64,000 nt of DNA from contig OZ022342.1 of the NCBI GenBank assembly GCA_963989245.1, forward strand, positions 34,943,179-35,007,178. The letters run 5' to 3'. How positions within the stretch are numbered: position 1 is the stretch's first letter; every line of letters starts with the position of its first letter. The DNA is from Nansenia antarctica. Taxonomy: Eukaryota; Chordata; Actinopteri; Argentiniformes; Microstomatidae. Positions 21,783 to 31,514 of this stretch are shown here, one piece after another. A model generated the notes under the pieces. The model searched no databases. It was not told the origin of the DNA and saw nothing but the letters and a program-made list of their open reading frames with translations. Made by a program: the position numbers and the translations under genes.

Positions 21783-22346
21783 CAAGTCCTGAAGACCATT
21801 GCTGAAGCCATCAGTGCAGGACTTGTGTGGGCAAAGCAGTTCCGACCCTCCAAGAAAACCATCGCCTTTGTCAGAGCTGGGGAGCAGCCAACCCCTGCCA
21901 GGAAAACATCTGCAGGCATCTTGACCTCTGCAAGAGACTGGCAGCTGTTGGATGACCTTGAACATCAGCTGAAGTTCCCCAGCCACATTGCAGTCACCAC
22001 CCTGCGACCAGACATTGTTCGCTTTTCTGAGTCCACCAGGCAAGCAGTGCTGCTGGAACTGACAGTCCCGTGGGAAGACCGCTTGGAAGAAGCCTTTGAG
22101 AGGAAGCTCTCCAAGTACGCGGGACTGGTCAGTGACTGCCAGCAGGATGGGTGGAGAGCGAGGTGTTTCCCAGTAGAGGTTGGTTGCAGAGGATTTGCAG
22201 CCCGTTCCTTGGCCAGAGCCTTCAGCAGTTTGGGCATCGATGGAGAGAGAAAGAGGAGAGCCATCCGCAGTACCACCAATGCGGCAGAGAGAGCCTCTAG
22301 ATGGCTGTGGCTCAAAAGAGGAGAGCCATGGAGTCATGGTAGCTAG
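21783..22346 (+). pseudogene. RLE-type LINE restriction-like endonuclease
   Basis: Frame resumes with DQVLKTIAEAISAG and reads LRPDIVRFSESTRQAVLLEL, TVPWEDRLEEAFERKLSKYA and VEVGCRGFAARSLARAFSSL, ending PWSHGS. The PD, E and K residues of the endonuclease core are present; this domain nicks target DNA for reverse transcription. The upstream start of the open frame (21759) lies in the out-of-register part. Confidence 0.85.
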
Positions 22347-22495
22347 TTAGCCATCTGGACACAAGCTGGGGTCTGATCAGCCCCGGCTGGGTCACCTGGA
22401 GGAGGGTGTATGATGTTGAAAGACCCGAAACGCCCGATGATTCCAGGAACATCACTGAAGATGTGTCCAGAGGCATCAGTAGATGTATGTACACA
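22347..22495 (+). other. Structured 3' UTR of RLE-type LINE b
   Basis: About 150 bases after the stop. An inner stem GGGTGT (22404-22409) with ACGCCC (22430-22435) and an outer stem GCCATCTGG (22350-22358, one bulge) with CCAGAGGC (22467-22474) can form. The diverged copy at 58.85 kb keeps both pairings with different bases. The 3' UTR is the part such RTs recognise in R2. Confidence 0.65.
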
Positions 22496-22681
22496 CCTAT
22501 ACACTGACATATTACCTATACTGACATATTACCTATACACTGACATATTACCTATACTGATATATTAACTATACACTGACATATTACCTATACACTGACA
22601 TATTACCTATACTGAACTATACTGACATATTACCTATACTGACATATTACCTATACACTGACATATTACCTATACTGACAC
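22496..22681 (+). repeat. 17/19-bp satellite block
   Basis: Ten or so monomers between the LINE 3' end and solo LTR 2. Confidence 0.95.
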
Positions 22682-23374
22682 TGTCACGCCCTCTACCTCT
22701 AGGTAGTGGGCAGTGCCTCTCTCTCTCTCTTTCCCTCTCTCCCTCTCTCTCTCCCTCTAATTGGCAGGAGTGGCTTCAGGTGAGCGTTTTGTCCGGCTGT
22801 TCACTATTACCTCATCGTTAGCCCTGCATAAAGACCCGTTCCAGCCTTCACTTCTCTGCCAGATCGTAGCTTCAGCTTACCGTAAAGATAAGCTTCCAGC
22901 TCCCCTACCTATTTACTACCCTGCCTGTACCTGCCTCCTACTTACCCCTGTTTTGCCTTTACCCCCCCAGTACCCCTACCGGACTCCTGCTACCTGCCCT
23001 CCTGCCTGCCTGCCCTACCTGCCTGCCTGCCCTACCTGCCCTCTTGCCTGCCTGCCCTACCTGCACTCCTCCTACCTGCCTGCCTGGCCTACCTGCCCTC
23101 CTGCCTGCCTGTCCTACCTGCCCTCTTGCCTGCCTGCCCTATCGGCCTGACCCTTGCCTGCCTAACAACTACTCTTCCTGCCTAAGCCCCTGCCTGCCTG
23201 CCGACTACCCCTCCTGCCTAAACCCCCTGCCTGCCTGCTGACTACGCCCCCTGCCTGACCCCCCGCTTGCCCTACGACCATTCTCTGCCTACTCCCTAAA
23301 ATAAATCATACTTTATTTTACTTTAACCTGTCTCTGTCTGTGTCTGCGCTTGGGTTCCCTATCTGACCGTAACA
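22682..23374 (+). mobile_element. Solo LTR 2 of the same family as solo LTR 1
   Basis: 693 bp, TGTCACGCCC to GACCGTAACA, flanked by satellite (GACAC before, GACAT after). It keeps GCCAGATCGTA at 22858-22868. Compared with solo LTR 1 it differs mainly by gain and loss of CTGCCTGC-type repeat units. The matching flanks suggest it is a duplicate of LTR 1, not an independent insertion. Confidence 0.85.
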
Positions 23375-23933
23375 GACATATTACCTATACACTGACATAC
23401 AGTAGTAGGCCTACCTATACTGACATAATTACCTATACACTGACATATTGCTTATACACTGACATATTACCTATACTGACATATTACCTATACACTGACA
23501 TATTACCTATACTGAAATATTACCTATACTGACATATTACCTATACACTGACATAATTACCTATACACTGACATAATACCTATACACTGACATATTACCT
23601 ATACACTGACATAATACCTATACTGACATATTACCTATACACTGACATAATTATTACCTATACTGACATATTACCTATACTGACATATTAACTATACACT
23701 GACATATTACCTATACACTGACATAATACCTATACACTGACATAATACCTATACACTGACATATTACCTATACTGACATATTACCTATACTGACATATTA
23801 CCTATACACTGACATATTGCTTATACACTGACATATATTACCTATACTGACATATTACCTATACACTGACATAATTACCTATACTGACATATTACCTATA
23901 CACTGACATATTACCTATACACTGACATATTAC
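23375..23933 (+). repeat. 17/19-bp satellite block
   Basis: Parallels 9686-10333, including the unusual AGTAGGCCTACC variant just after the LTR. Confidence 0.95.
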
Positions 23934-24058
23934 GTGAGGGTCGGCGTGGTCGTCGTCGGTCGACTGTTGTGATGGATTACTCGTCGGGCCTTCGGCTGAG
24001 GGGACAGCAAATAGTTACTTAGTGGGGCTTGCAGTGATGCAGCAGTCAGCGGTCAGTA
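23934..24058 (+). repeat. GTGAGGGTCGGCGTGG module
   Basis: Same sequence as 25383-25481 and the short 10334-10389 copy. It continues with TCGTCGGGCCTTCGGCTGAG up to the left end of a hAT-B fragment. Confidence 0.75.
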
Positions 24059-24123
24059 CAGTGGCGTAGCGGACGGGCCCGCCAGCCACTAGGGGGGCCC
24101 CATAACATTGGATACAAACTTTT
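24059..24123 (+). mobile_element. hAT-B left-end fragment
   Basis: Begins CAGTGGCGTAGCGG and continues with CCACTAGGGGGGCCCC and AACATTGGATACAAAC, as in copy II at 25487. CAGTGGCGTA matches the reverse complement of the hAT-B right end (TACGCCACTG at 27193-27202). Truncated by satellite after 60 bases. Confidence 0.65.
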
Positions 24124-24424
24124 TATGTCAGTATAGGTAATATGTCAGTGTATAGGTAATATGTCAGTATAGGTATTACCTATACACTGACATATTACCT
24201 ATACTGACATAATTACCTATTCACTGACATATTACCTATACACTGACATATTACCTATACTGACATATTACCTATACACTGACATATTACCTATACACTG
24301 ACAAATTACCTATACTGACATATTACCTATACACTGACATATTACCTATACTGACATATTACCTATACTAACATATTACTTATACACTGACATATGACCT
24401 ATACACTGACATAATACCTATACA
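24124..24424. repeat. Satellite block with inverted junction
   Basis: The first 50 bases are in inverted orientation (TATGTCAGTATAGGTAA), then the array turns to the forward orientation near 24174 (AGGTATTACCTATACAC), giving a head-to-head junction. Forward monomers run to the hAT-A insertion. Confidence 0.9.
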
Positions 24425-24543
24425 CAGGGGTGCACATAACTTTTTGGGGCCAGTGCTCAGAGGAGCACCTAGGGATGCTGCTTGGTGCTCCCCGAGCTCG
24501 CGAGTCACGACCCGTCCCACAGGATGGATACAAAAGGGATACA

Positions 24544-24889
24544 GCTGCCCACCGGGGCCGGGGTTCGTATCCCGGCTCGCCAGACCCGGATATGGCCAGG
24601 GCACACACGGGGAACGGCATATTGGGCGGCCGCTCCCGAGGGGGGTATAGGAGTAGTTCCGGACAAGGATCCGTCGCGCAACAGCGCCCCCGTCTGGTGC
24701 TGGAATAACGGTGCTGGGCTCGAGGAGCCAGTCAGCTAGTCTGCCTGGCGACCTCCTCTGGGACTGCCGGCCGCGGGGTCGTGCGGCGGATCCCTCGCAA
24801 TAGGCAGGGGATAATTGGATGCTAGGTTGGGTTCAATTGGCTACCAAATTGGGTGAAAAAAGGGATAGAATCTGCAAAAAAAAAAAAAA
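24544..24889 (+). mobile_element. tRNA-like SINE with poly-A tail and 12-bp target duplication
   Basis: About 346 bp inserted in hAT-A copy II and absent from the matching site of copy I (11491-11510). The duplicated target AAAAGGGATACA is at 24532-24543 and 24890-24901. A box-B-like word GGGTTCGTATCCC lies near the 5' end, and the 3' end is an A-run of about 20. The short distance before box B suggests 5' truncation or a divergent head. Family not recognised. Confidence 0.75.
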
Positions 24890-25382
24890 AAAAGGGATAC
24901 ATGGATAACTTATATTAGCAAAACGACATTTATTCATAAATAAAGATGAACGAACAAATGATTGTGTGCAAAACAAAAAAAACAAATGCAAAATCAAATG
25001 ACTGCTCTTTAAGAATGAAAGTCTGTCAGACTCCTTTAAACACAATGAAATCAACTGACATCTCTTTAAGCACTAACTGAATGTCTGTTCTTTAAACACA
25101 CTGAAATCAACTTTTCAACAAAAAGTTACAGCCTAAGCATTTATTTATGCTACAAGCTTAATCATCATCATCACTGCTCTCTTGACTGCTGTTATCACTG
25201 TCCTCAATTTCAACCATGGTAGACGATGTTGTAGGCTATCACTTTAAATAGCTCATTATTTTGATTGTGCAACAAAGTCTTTATTTTTTATTTATTTTTT
25301 TTCTAATAGAATTCCCAACCATATTCCCTGGGTCACGAGTGAGTACTCATGAGTACGAGTTACGATACTTTCCGAATGTTTT

Positions 25383-25481
25383 CGTGAGGGTCGGCGTGGT
25401 CGCCGTGGTCGTCGTCGGTCGACTGTTGTGATGGATTACTCGTCGGGCCTTCGGCTGAGGGGACAGCAAATAGTTACTTAG
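25383..25481 (+). repeat. GTGAGGGTCGGCGTGG module in hAT-A copy II
   Basis: Matches 23934-24020. After AGTTACTTAGTGG about 75 bp present at 24023-24095 are missing, including the hAT-B left terminus. Confidence 0.75.
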
Positions 25482-25699
25482 TGGGGGCCACTAGGGGGGC
25501 CCCCTAACATTGGATACAAACTTTTTTTTAATTCTTTTTTTAAAATATAAAACAAAGACAATAAGTGGCCCTTCATTGTGTCAACCTTAATTTTAATATA
25601 TAGGCCTATATTTAAAAAATATATACATAGTTAGCCGTATCCAATAGCAACATGATTTTGACGTCACACGTAGCACGTTGGCAGCGAGACACAAGGAAA

Positions 25700-26752
25700 A
25701 TGAGCAAGCGAAAATACCTCAGCGGTGCGCAAAAACGGGAACTTTCCTATAAAAAGGAACAAAATTCATCTTTTCTTTTACCCAATGCAGCTTCTGAGAC
25801 TAACGCGGGTAGGGATGCGATTAGCACTGGGTCAGGGACAAACGTCGTTGATGCACCTGTTGCTAGCAGCACCACTGTGGAGGCCAGTGTTACTGCAGCT
25901 GGCATGGCCGACGACAACGAGGAAAAGATTCTGGAGTCTATTAATATAGTGTCTAAGTTACTTCAGAAGAAAGACATGGACCTTTTCCATGCAGCAGGCC
26001 TACTGAGCACGGCGTGCAACACGTTATCGCAGCTAAGGGGTGAGTTCGAACACATAAAAAGCGCAGCACAGGAACTTGCAGCATCTTGGGGCACAAACTG
26101 TCATTTCACCCAGAAGCGCACAAGACGTACAAAGCGTCACTTTGATGAACTCAGTGAGGATCAGCGTCTCACAAGTCCAGAGGAAAGCTTTAAAGCAGGA
26201 GTCTTTTTTGTGTGCAACATTGTTTCCCAACTCAGACACCGATTCAGAGGAATGGATACAGTTGCAAAGAGATTCCGTTGTTTACATCCCAGTGAACTCA
26301 TACAGGCAAAGGATGATGTGTTGCACGCATCCGCTGAGACACTAGCCTTGATCTACAATAATGACCTTTCTTCTGATTTTCCATCACAGCTTCTTTCCTT
26401 TCGAAATGCTCTGAGGTCAGAAATAAAACGTATTGAAAAGGGTTCAATCAAAGATCTGACAGAGCTCCTGCTCCTGAGACATGCATCTATCCTGCCCAGT
26501 GTCATAGACGTGGCTACTGCTCTCAAGCTTTTTTTAACCATACCTGTCACAGTGGCAAGTGCAGAGAGATCGTTTTCAAAACTGAAAATTATCAAAAGCT
26601 ATCTGAGAAGCACCATGTCCTAGGACAGACTATCCGGACTAGCGATGCTCAGCATTGAAAGCCAGCGCGCACGTCAATTGGACTTAACAAACATAGTGAA
26701 GGACTTCGCACAGACCAATGCCAGGAGGAGAGGACGTTTTGGTCATTGTTAA
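25700..26752 (+). pseudogene. hAT transposase (ZMYM1-like hAT-B), internally deleted, copy II
   Basis: The start MSKRKYLSGAQKRELSYKKE (ATG at 25700) is the usual N-terminus of this hAT group; I prefer it to the upstream ATG at 25652. The next 100 residues are low complexity (Ala/Thr-rich), then DNEEKILESINIVSKLLQKK leads straight into CNTLSQLRGEFEHIKSAAQE. The central RNase-H-like catalytic region is much shorter than the 600-800 residues normal for the group. The dimerisation region follows. A CAG to TAG change at 26621 truncates the protein relative to copy I; the frame otherwise continues to 26752. Confidence 0.85.
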
Positions 26753-26839
26753 AGGTAAGAATATTATTTGATATGTCCAACAAAGGATTTGACAAACCCT
26801 GGCCAATTTTGCGCAACAAGTAGACTGATGCAGCGGAGA

Positions 26840-26928
26840 CAGGGTTGCCAGATGGGCTGGTTTTTGGTGGATTTAGAAGTTTTTAGATTGGTTAGGTTGG
26901 AAATTCTCAATCCCATCTGGCAACCCTT
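26840..26928 (+). mobile_element. 89-bp MITE in hAT-B 3' region, copy II
   Basis: CAGGGTTGCCAGATGGG to CCCATCTGGCAACCCTT, flanked by a perfect 8-bp duplication AGCGGAGA (26832-26839 and 26929-26936), consistent with a hAT-mobilised MITE. Confidence 0.9.
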
Positions 26929-27350
26929 AGCGGAGAGTCTACAGATATGTTTACAGATATCGCACTGCTGTGCACACCACACTTTGTTAAAAGAAATAAA
27001 GCAAGTGCTTTTCTATTTATAATACATTCTACTGATGTAGTCTACCATTTGGTTTTAGTTATAGGCTATTGCTATAGGCTAATTCTGCAACGTCAATAAC
27101 GCATCGGACTCTAAAAAACGCACGTTTTTTTTTACCTCCGTTGCGAAAGGGCCCCCGCCGCCACCTTGCGGGGGGGCCCCGGGATTTTGCGGTACGCCAC
27201 TGGGTCAGTAGTTGGATTTTGAGGAAGTAAATTCCTCTCCCAGCGGTTCCAGCTGTTGGTGCGCAAGAGCGCCTTCATGCGGCTGATCTGCCGCGCAGCA
27301 TGCATTTTGGCGACGCATGCACACTGGCGCACCAGTTATGTGCACCCCTG

Positions 27351-27384
27351 CCTATACACTGACATATTACCTATACTGACCTAT
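27351..27384 (+). repeat. Satellite remnant
   Basis: Same 1.5 monomers as at 13294-13325. Confidence 0.9.
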
Positions 27385-27554
27385 CAGCATGTTAAATGTG
27401 CAACAAGAGGAGAAAAAACACTGGATAAGGTATACACCAACATCAAGCGTGCTTACAAGGCTAGACCGCTAGCTCATCTAGGCATGTCTGACCATGTGTC
27501 AATCCTCCTGATCCCAGCCTACACTACCATGAGGAAAAGTGCTCCCATCACCAC

Positions 27555-27555
<1 letters not shown>

Positions 27556-27590
<35 letters not shown>

Positions 27591-29535
27591 ATTTATTTTA
27601 TAAGGCGCCTTTCATGGCACTCAAGGTCGCCGTACAACACAGTTACAAAAATATAGTCAAACAGTTAAAAAATTACAATCAAACAATTACAAATTACAAT
27701 ATAAAAAGCAGCAGCAGGGCATTCAATAGTCGGGAGGGTGGCTCAGAGATAAGCCTGCCTGAAGAGGTGTGTTTTGATGTGTGTTTTGAATGGGTTTATG
27801 GTGTCAATGTTCCTAATGTCGGGGGGGAGGGAGTTCCAGAGGCGAGGGGCAGAGCGGCTGAAAGCTCTTGCCCCCATGGTGGACAGACGGGCAGGGGGGA
27901 CAGTGAGGTTGATGGCGGAGGCTGACCTGAGGGACCGGGTGGGAATGTTGAGGTGGAGGAGGTCGGACAGGTAAGGGGGGGCGAGGTTGTGGATGGCTTT
28001 GAATGTGTGGAGGAGGATTTTGTAGTCAATGCGTAGTTTAATGGGAAGCCAATGGAGTTGTTGTAGAACGGGGGTGATGTGACTGGTGACAGGGGTTCTG
28101 GTGATTATACGGGCAGCAGCATTCTGGACCAGTTGGAGCTTATGGAGGAGTTTGTGTGGGAGACCAAAGAGAAGGGAGTTGCAGTAGTCTAAGCGGGAGG
28201 TGACTAGAGAGTGGACCAGGATAGCAGCGCTGTTGGGAGTGAGTGACGGGCGGAGGCGGTTGATAATTTCGAAGGTGAAAGTAGGCAGACCGGATGGTGT
28301 TGTTGATATGGGTATGGAAAGATAGGGTGCTGTCGAGGACGACACCCAGACTCTTAACCTGAGGGGAGGGAGAAACTAAGGAGTTGTCGATAGAGAGGGT
28401 GAAACTGGGTTGCTTGGTGAGGGAGGATTTGGAGCCAATGAGTGCTATCTCGGTTTTGTTGCTGTTAAGTTTGAGAAAGTGGGAGGGGAACCAGGATTTG
28501 ATTTCCTGTAGGCAGGCACAGAGGGAAGAGGGTGGGAAGGTGGATGAGGGTTTGGAGGAGACATAGAGCTGGGTGTCGTCCGCATAACAGTGAAACTGTA
28601 TGTTGTGTTTACGGAATATTTGACCGAGTGGGAGGAGGTAGATGATGAATAGGATGGGGCCAAGGACAGAGCCCTGGGGAACACCAGAGGAGAGGGGGGA
28701 GGTATGGGATGAGAATGATTTTAACTGGATGAATTGAGTGCGACCAGAGAGATATGAATGGAACCAGTCCAGGGGAGAGTCGGATATGCCAATGGAGGCT
28801 AGTCGATCGAGGAGGATGGAGTGGGAGATGGTGTCAAAGGCTGCGGTCAGATCAAGGAGGATGAGAATGGATAAATGTCCAGAGTCAGCTGCCATCAAGA
28901 GGTCGTTTGTGATTTTAATGAGGGCTGTTTCTGTACTGTGACGGGGGCGGAAACCGGATTGGAATTGTTCATAGAGGTTATTGTTATAGAGGTGGGCCTG
29001 AATCTGTGATGCGACAACTTTTTCCAGAATTTTTTAGATAAATGGCAGATTAGAGATTGGGCGGAGGTTATTGAAAATGTTGGGGTCTAGACCAGGTTTC
29101 TTCAGTAGGGGTGTAACAGCAGCAGATTTGAACGGGGAAGGAATGGAACCAGAGGTGAGAGAGGAGTGGATGATGGCTGTTATCAGGGGTAGAAGAGAGG
29201 GAAGGGAGGCTATAACCAGGGAGGATGGCAGGGGATCAAGTTGGCAGGTAGAAGGCCTGGATGTCTGGATAAGTTTTGTTAAGTCAGTCGCTGAGGGGAG
29301 TTGAAAGCAGGAGAGAGGTAGGGAGAGGGGGGGATTGGGAACAAAAGGAGGCGGACGACTAGACGTGTGAGGGGTCAGTTGCTGGTGGATGGACGAAATT
29401 TTAGAGTCGAAAAATGCCATTATGGAGTTACAGTGGTCAGTGGAGTAGAAGTGAGGTGGAAGGAGATCAGGGGGGCGGAGAGAATTGTTGATCACTGAAA
29501 ATAGGGCCCTGGTATTCCCAGCACTAGAACAGGAA
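27556..29535 (-). mobile_element. L2-type LINE copy II in LINE A
   Basis: Same insertion as 13498-15525, with shorter TAA tail (27557-27590). RT frame pieces at 29495-29034 and 28898-28140, C-terminal region at 28345-27743. It shares the frameshift after AYFHLRN with copy I and adds a private stop (TCA to TAA in ISKILEKV, near 29033). The C-terminus here is intact: SLPPDIRNIDTINPFKTHIK then THLFRQAYL. Confidence 0.9.
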
Positions 29536-30910
29536 GACTGTCAGAACCTGGCCAGAAGGGTCCGCTCCACTGCAGATCTGCCTAAATGACACCTCATGGC
29601 AGGAATATGAGCATTAGGACCTGGAACAGTTCACGTCGTCGGTTCTGAACCACATAGTGAACTGCACCAACTCAGTCACCGTGGACAAACGGGTCCGGGT
29701 CTACCCCAACACGAAGCCATGGATGACTGGGAAGGTCCAAAAACTGATCAATGAGAGGGACAACGCCTTCTTCGCAGGGAAGGGCACACTGCTGTACAGC
29801 ACCACCAGGGCTAACCTAAAGCGCGGCATCCGGGAGGCCAAGGCAGACCACAGAGAGAAGATTGAGGAATGCTTCCTGAGCAACGACTCCAGGCGGGTGT
29901 GGCAGGGGGTTCAGCACATGACAAACTTCAGAGCCAACAGGCTCACAGCCGCAGAGGACGACCCCCTGCTGGCGGAAAAGCTGAACTCCTTCTACGCCCG
30001 GTTCGACGAGGGGCGAACGGAGGTAACCACAACACAAACACCACTCTCTCCAGCTCTCAGCAGCCTCACCCTCACAGAGCATGAAGTGAGACGCGTGCTG
30101 AAGGCGGTGGACCCCAGGAAAGCCTCTGGGCCGGATGGCGTCCTGGGACGGGTGCTGAGGGACTGCGCCGACCAGCTGGCCGGGGTTTTCACCAACATCT
30201 TCAACCAGTCCCTGTCCCAGGCCACCATCCCACCCTGCCTGAAAACCTCAACTATCATCCCAGTCCCGAAGAAAAGCACGGTGAGCTGCCTAAATGACTA
30301 CCGCCCGGTGTCACTCACACCAATCATCATGAAGTGCTTCGAGAAACTAGTCCGGGCCCACATAGTCACACGCCTCCCGCCCAACCTGGATCCATACCAG
30401 TTCGCCTACAGAGCCCACAGGTCCACAGAGGACGCCATCGCGACGACTCTCCACGCCACTCTATCCCACCTGGAGAGGGGAAACAGCTATGCGAGACTGC
30501 TCTTTGTGGACTTCAGCTCTGCCTTCAACACCATCCTTCCAGACAGGCTAGTGACCAAACTACTAGACCTGGGACTATCACACTCTATATGTGCATGGAT
30601 CAAGGACTTCCAGCTGGAGAACCAACTGGTTCTCCAGCTGCACAACCGCAGAGAGAAATGCGCTACAGAGAGTCGTGAGAACAGCCCAGAAGATCACCGG
30701 CGCCCCCCTCCCCTCTCTGGAAGAGCTGTACAACACACGCTGCCTCAGGAAGGCCTCCAAGATCTCCAGAGACCCATCCCACCCTGGGTACGAACACTTT
30801 GCCCGGCTGCCCTCGAAAAGGCGGTACAGGACCAGGCCGCAAGGACAAACAGACTGAAGCTCAGCTTCTACCCCAGGGCCATCCAGGCCCTGAACACAGC
30901 AAAGACCTAG
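29536..30910 (+). pseudogene. LINE A linker and reverse transcriptase with internal deletion
   Basis: Open from 29657. The linker (YPNTKPWMTGKVQKLINERD) leads to RT motifs: DPRKASGPDGVLGRVLRDCA, STIIPVPKKSTVSCLNDYRP, YQFAYRAHRSTEDAIATTLH and LLFVDFSSAFNTILPDRLVT. After CAWIKDF (30609) the GAPQG and YADD motifs are absent: the sequence jumps to the C-terminal region, first out of frame (REKCATESRENSPEDH), then back in frame for ARTNRLKLSFYPRAIQALNT. The deletion point is a 14-bp palindrome (30611-30640). No catalytic core, so inactive. Confidence 0.88.
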
Positions 30911-31250
30911 GTTCTGGGCCCTGGACAGTCTGGACGGATTGATGGCAGCTGCTGGATTGAAAAAATCAGGTGTAGTGCTGAGGCACAAATATGTACATTT
31001 CTAGCCTGCAAACTGCGACACTTCACATGAATGTGCAATAACACTATGTGCAATATGACAACCCTAGTCGTCTATCTGTACAGAGCCTAGTGTACATAGC
31101 CTTTATTTATTTATGTAAACCAGTTCCTTCCCTTCTTGTGTTTTTTTTGTTTTTATTTTCTTTCCTAGCACCGGGGGAGCCACCCCTCCTAAATTTCGTT
31201 GTTTGGTACCTGTACTATAGCAATGACAATAAAGACCATTCATTCATTCA

Positions 31251-31514
31251 TTACCTATACTGACCTATTACCTATACTGACATATTAACTATACACTGAC
31301 ATATTACCTATACACTGACATAATACCTATACACTGACATAGTACCTATACTGAACTATACTGACATATTACCTATACTGATATATTACCTATACACTGA
31401 CATATTACCTATACACTGACATATTACCTATACTGACATATTAACTATACACTGACATATTACCTATACACTGACATAATACCTATACACTGACATATTA
31501 CCTATACTGAACTA
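31251..31514 (+). repeat. 17/19-bp satellite block (last)
   Basis: About 14 monomers. The array stops at the TIR element; no satellite is seen after it. Confidence 0.95.

Larger units (their letters stand above)
18875..22495 (+). mobile_element. RLE-type LINE copy b: near full-length R2-superfamily retrotransposon
   Basis: 3.6-kb element: 5' leader (18875-19043), zinc-finger N-terminus, RT, CCHC motif, restriction-like endonuclease and structured 3' UTR, all on the plus strand in a single-ORF layout. Two small deletions (about 20005 and 21779) break the ORF. The order RT then C-terminal RLE marks the R2/NeSL/Hero group rather than APE LINEs; exact clade not assigned. It ends ATGTATGTACACA and satellite starts at the next bases. 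It is head-to-tail with copy a. Confidence 0.88.
24425..27350 (+). mobile_element. hAT-A copy II, complete ends, 8-bp target duplication
   Basis: Terminal inverted repeats CAGGGGTGCACATAACT (24425) and AGTTATGTGCACCCCTG (ends 27350). Both sides carry CCTATACA (24417-24424 and 27351-27358), an 8-bp duplication of satellite sequence. The element carries a SINE (24544-24889), a hAT-B with a broken transposase, and an 89-bp MITE. Its own transposase is not recognisable, so hAT-A is probably non-autonomous. Confidence 0.92.
27385..31250 (+). mobile_element. LINE A, longest copy, split by an L2 insertion
   Basis: Plus-strand APE-type LINE 5'-truncated inside the endonuclease (27385-27555), interrupted by L2 (27556-29535), then linker, RT (to about 30613), an internal deletion, the C-terminal end (to 30910), 3' UTR and a short CATT tail (31239-31250). 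Flanked by satellite on both sides. Its 3' end is more diverged from the 7.7 and 17.1 kb copies than those are from each other, so it is a separate insertion. Confidence 0.88.
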
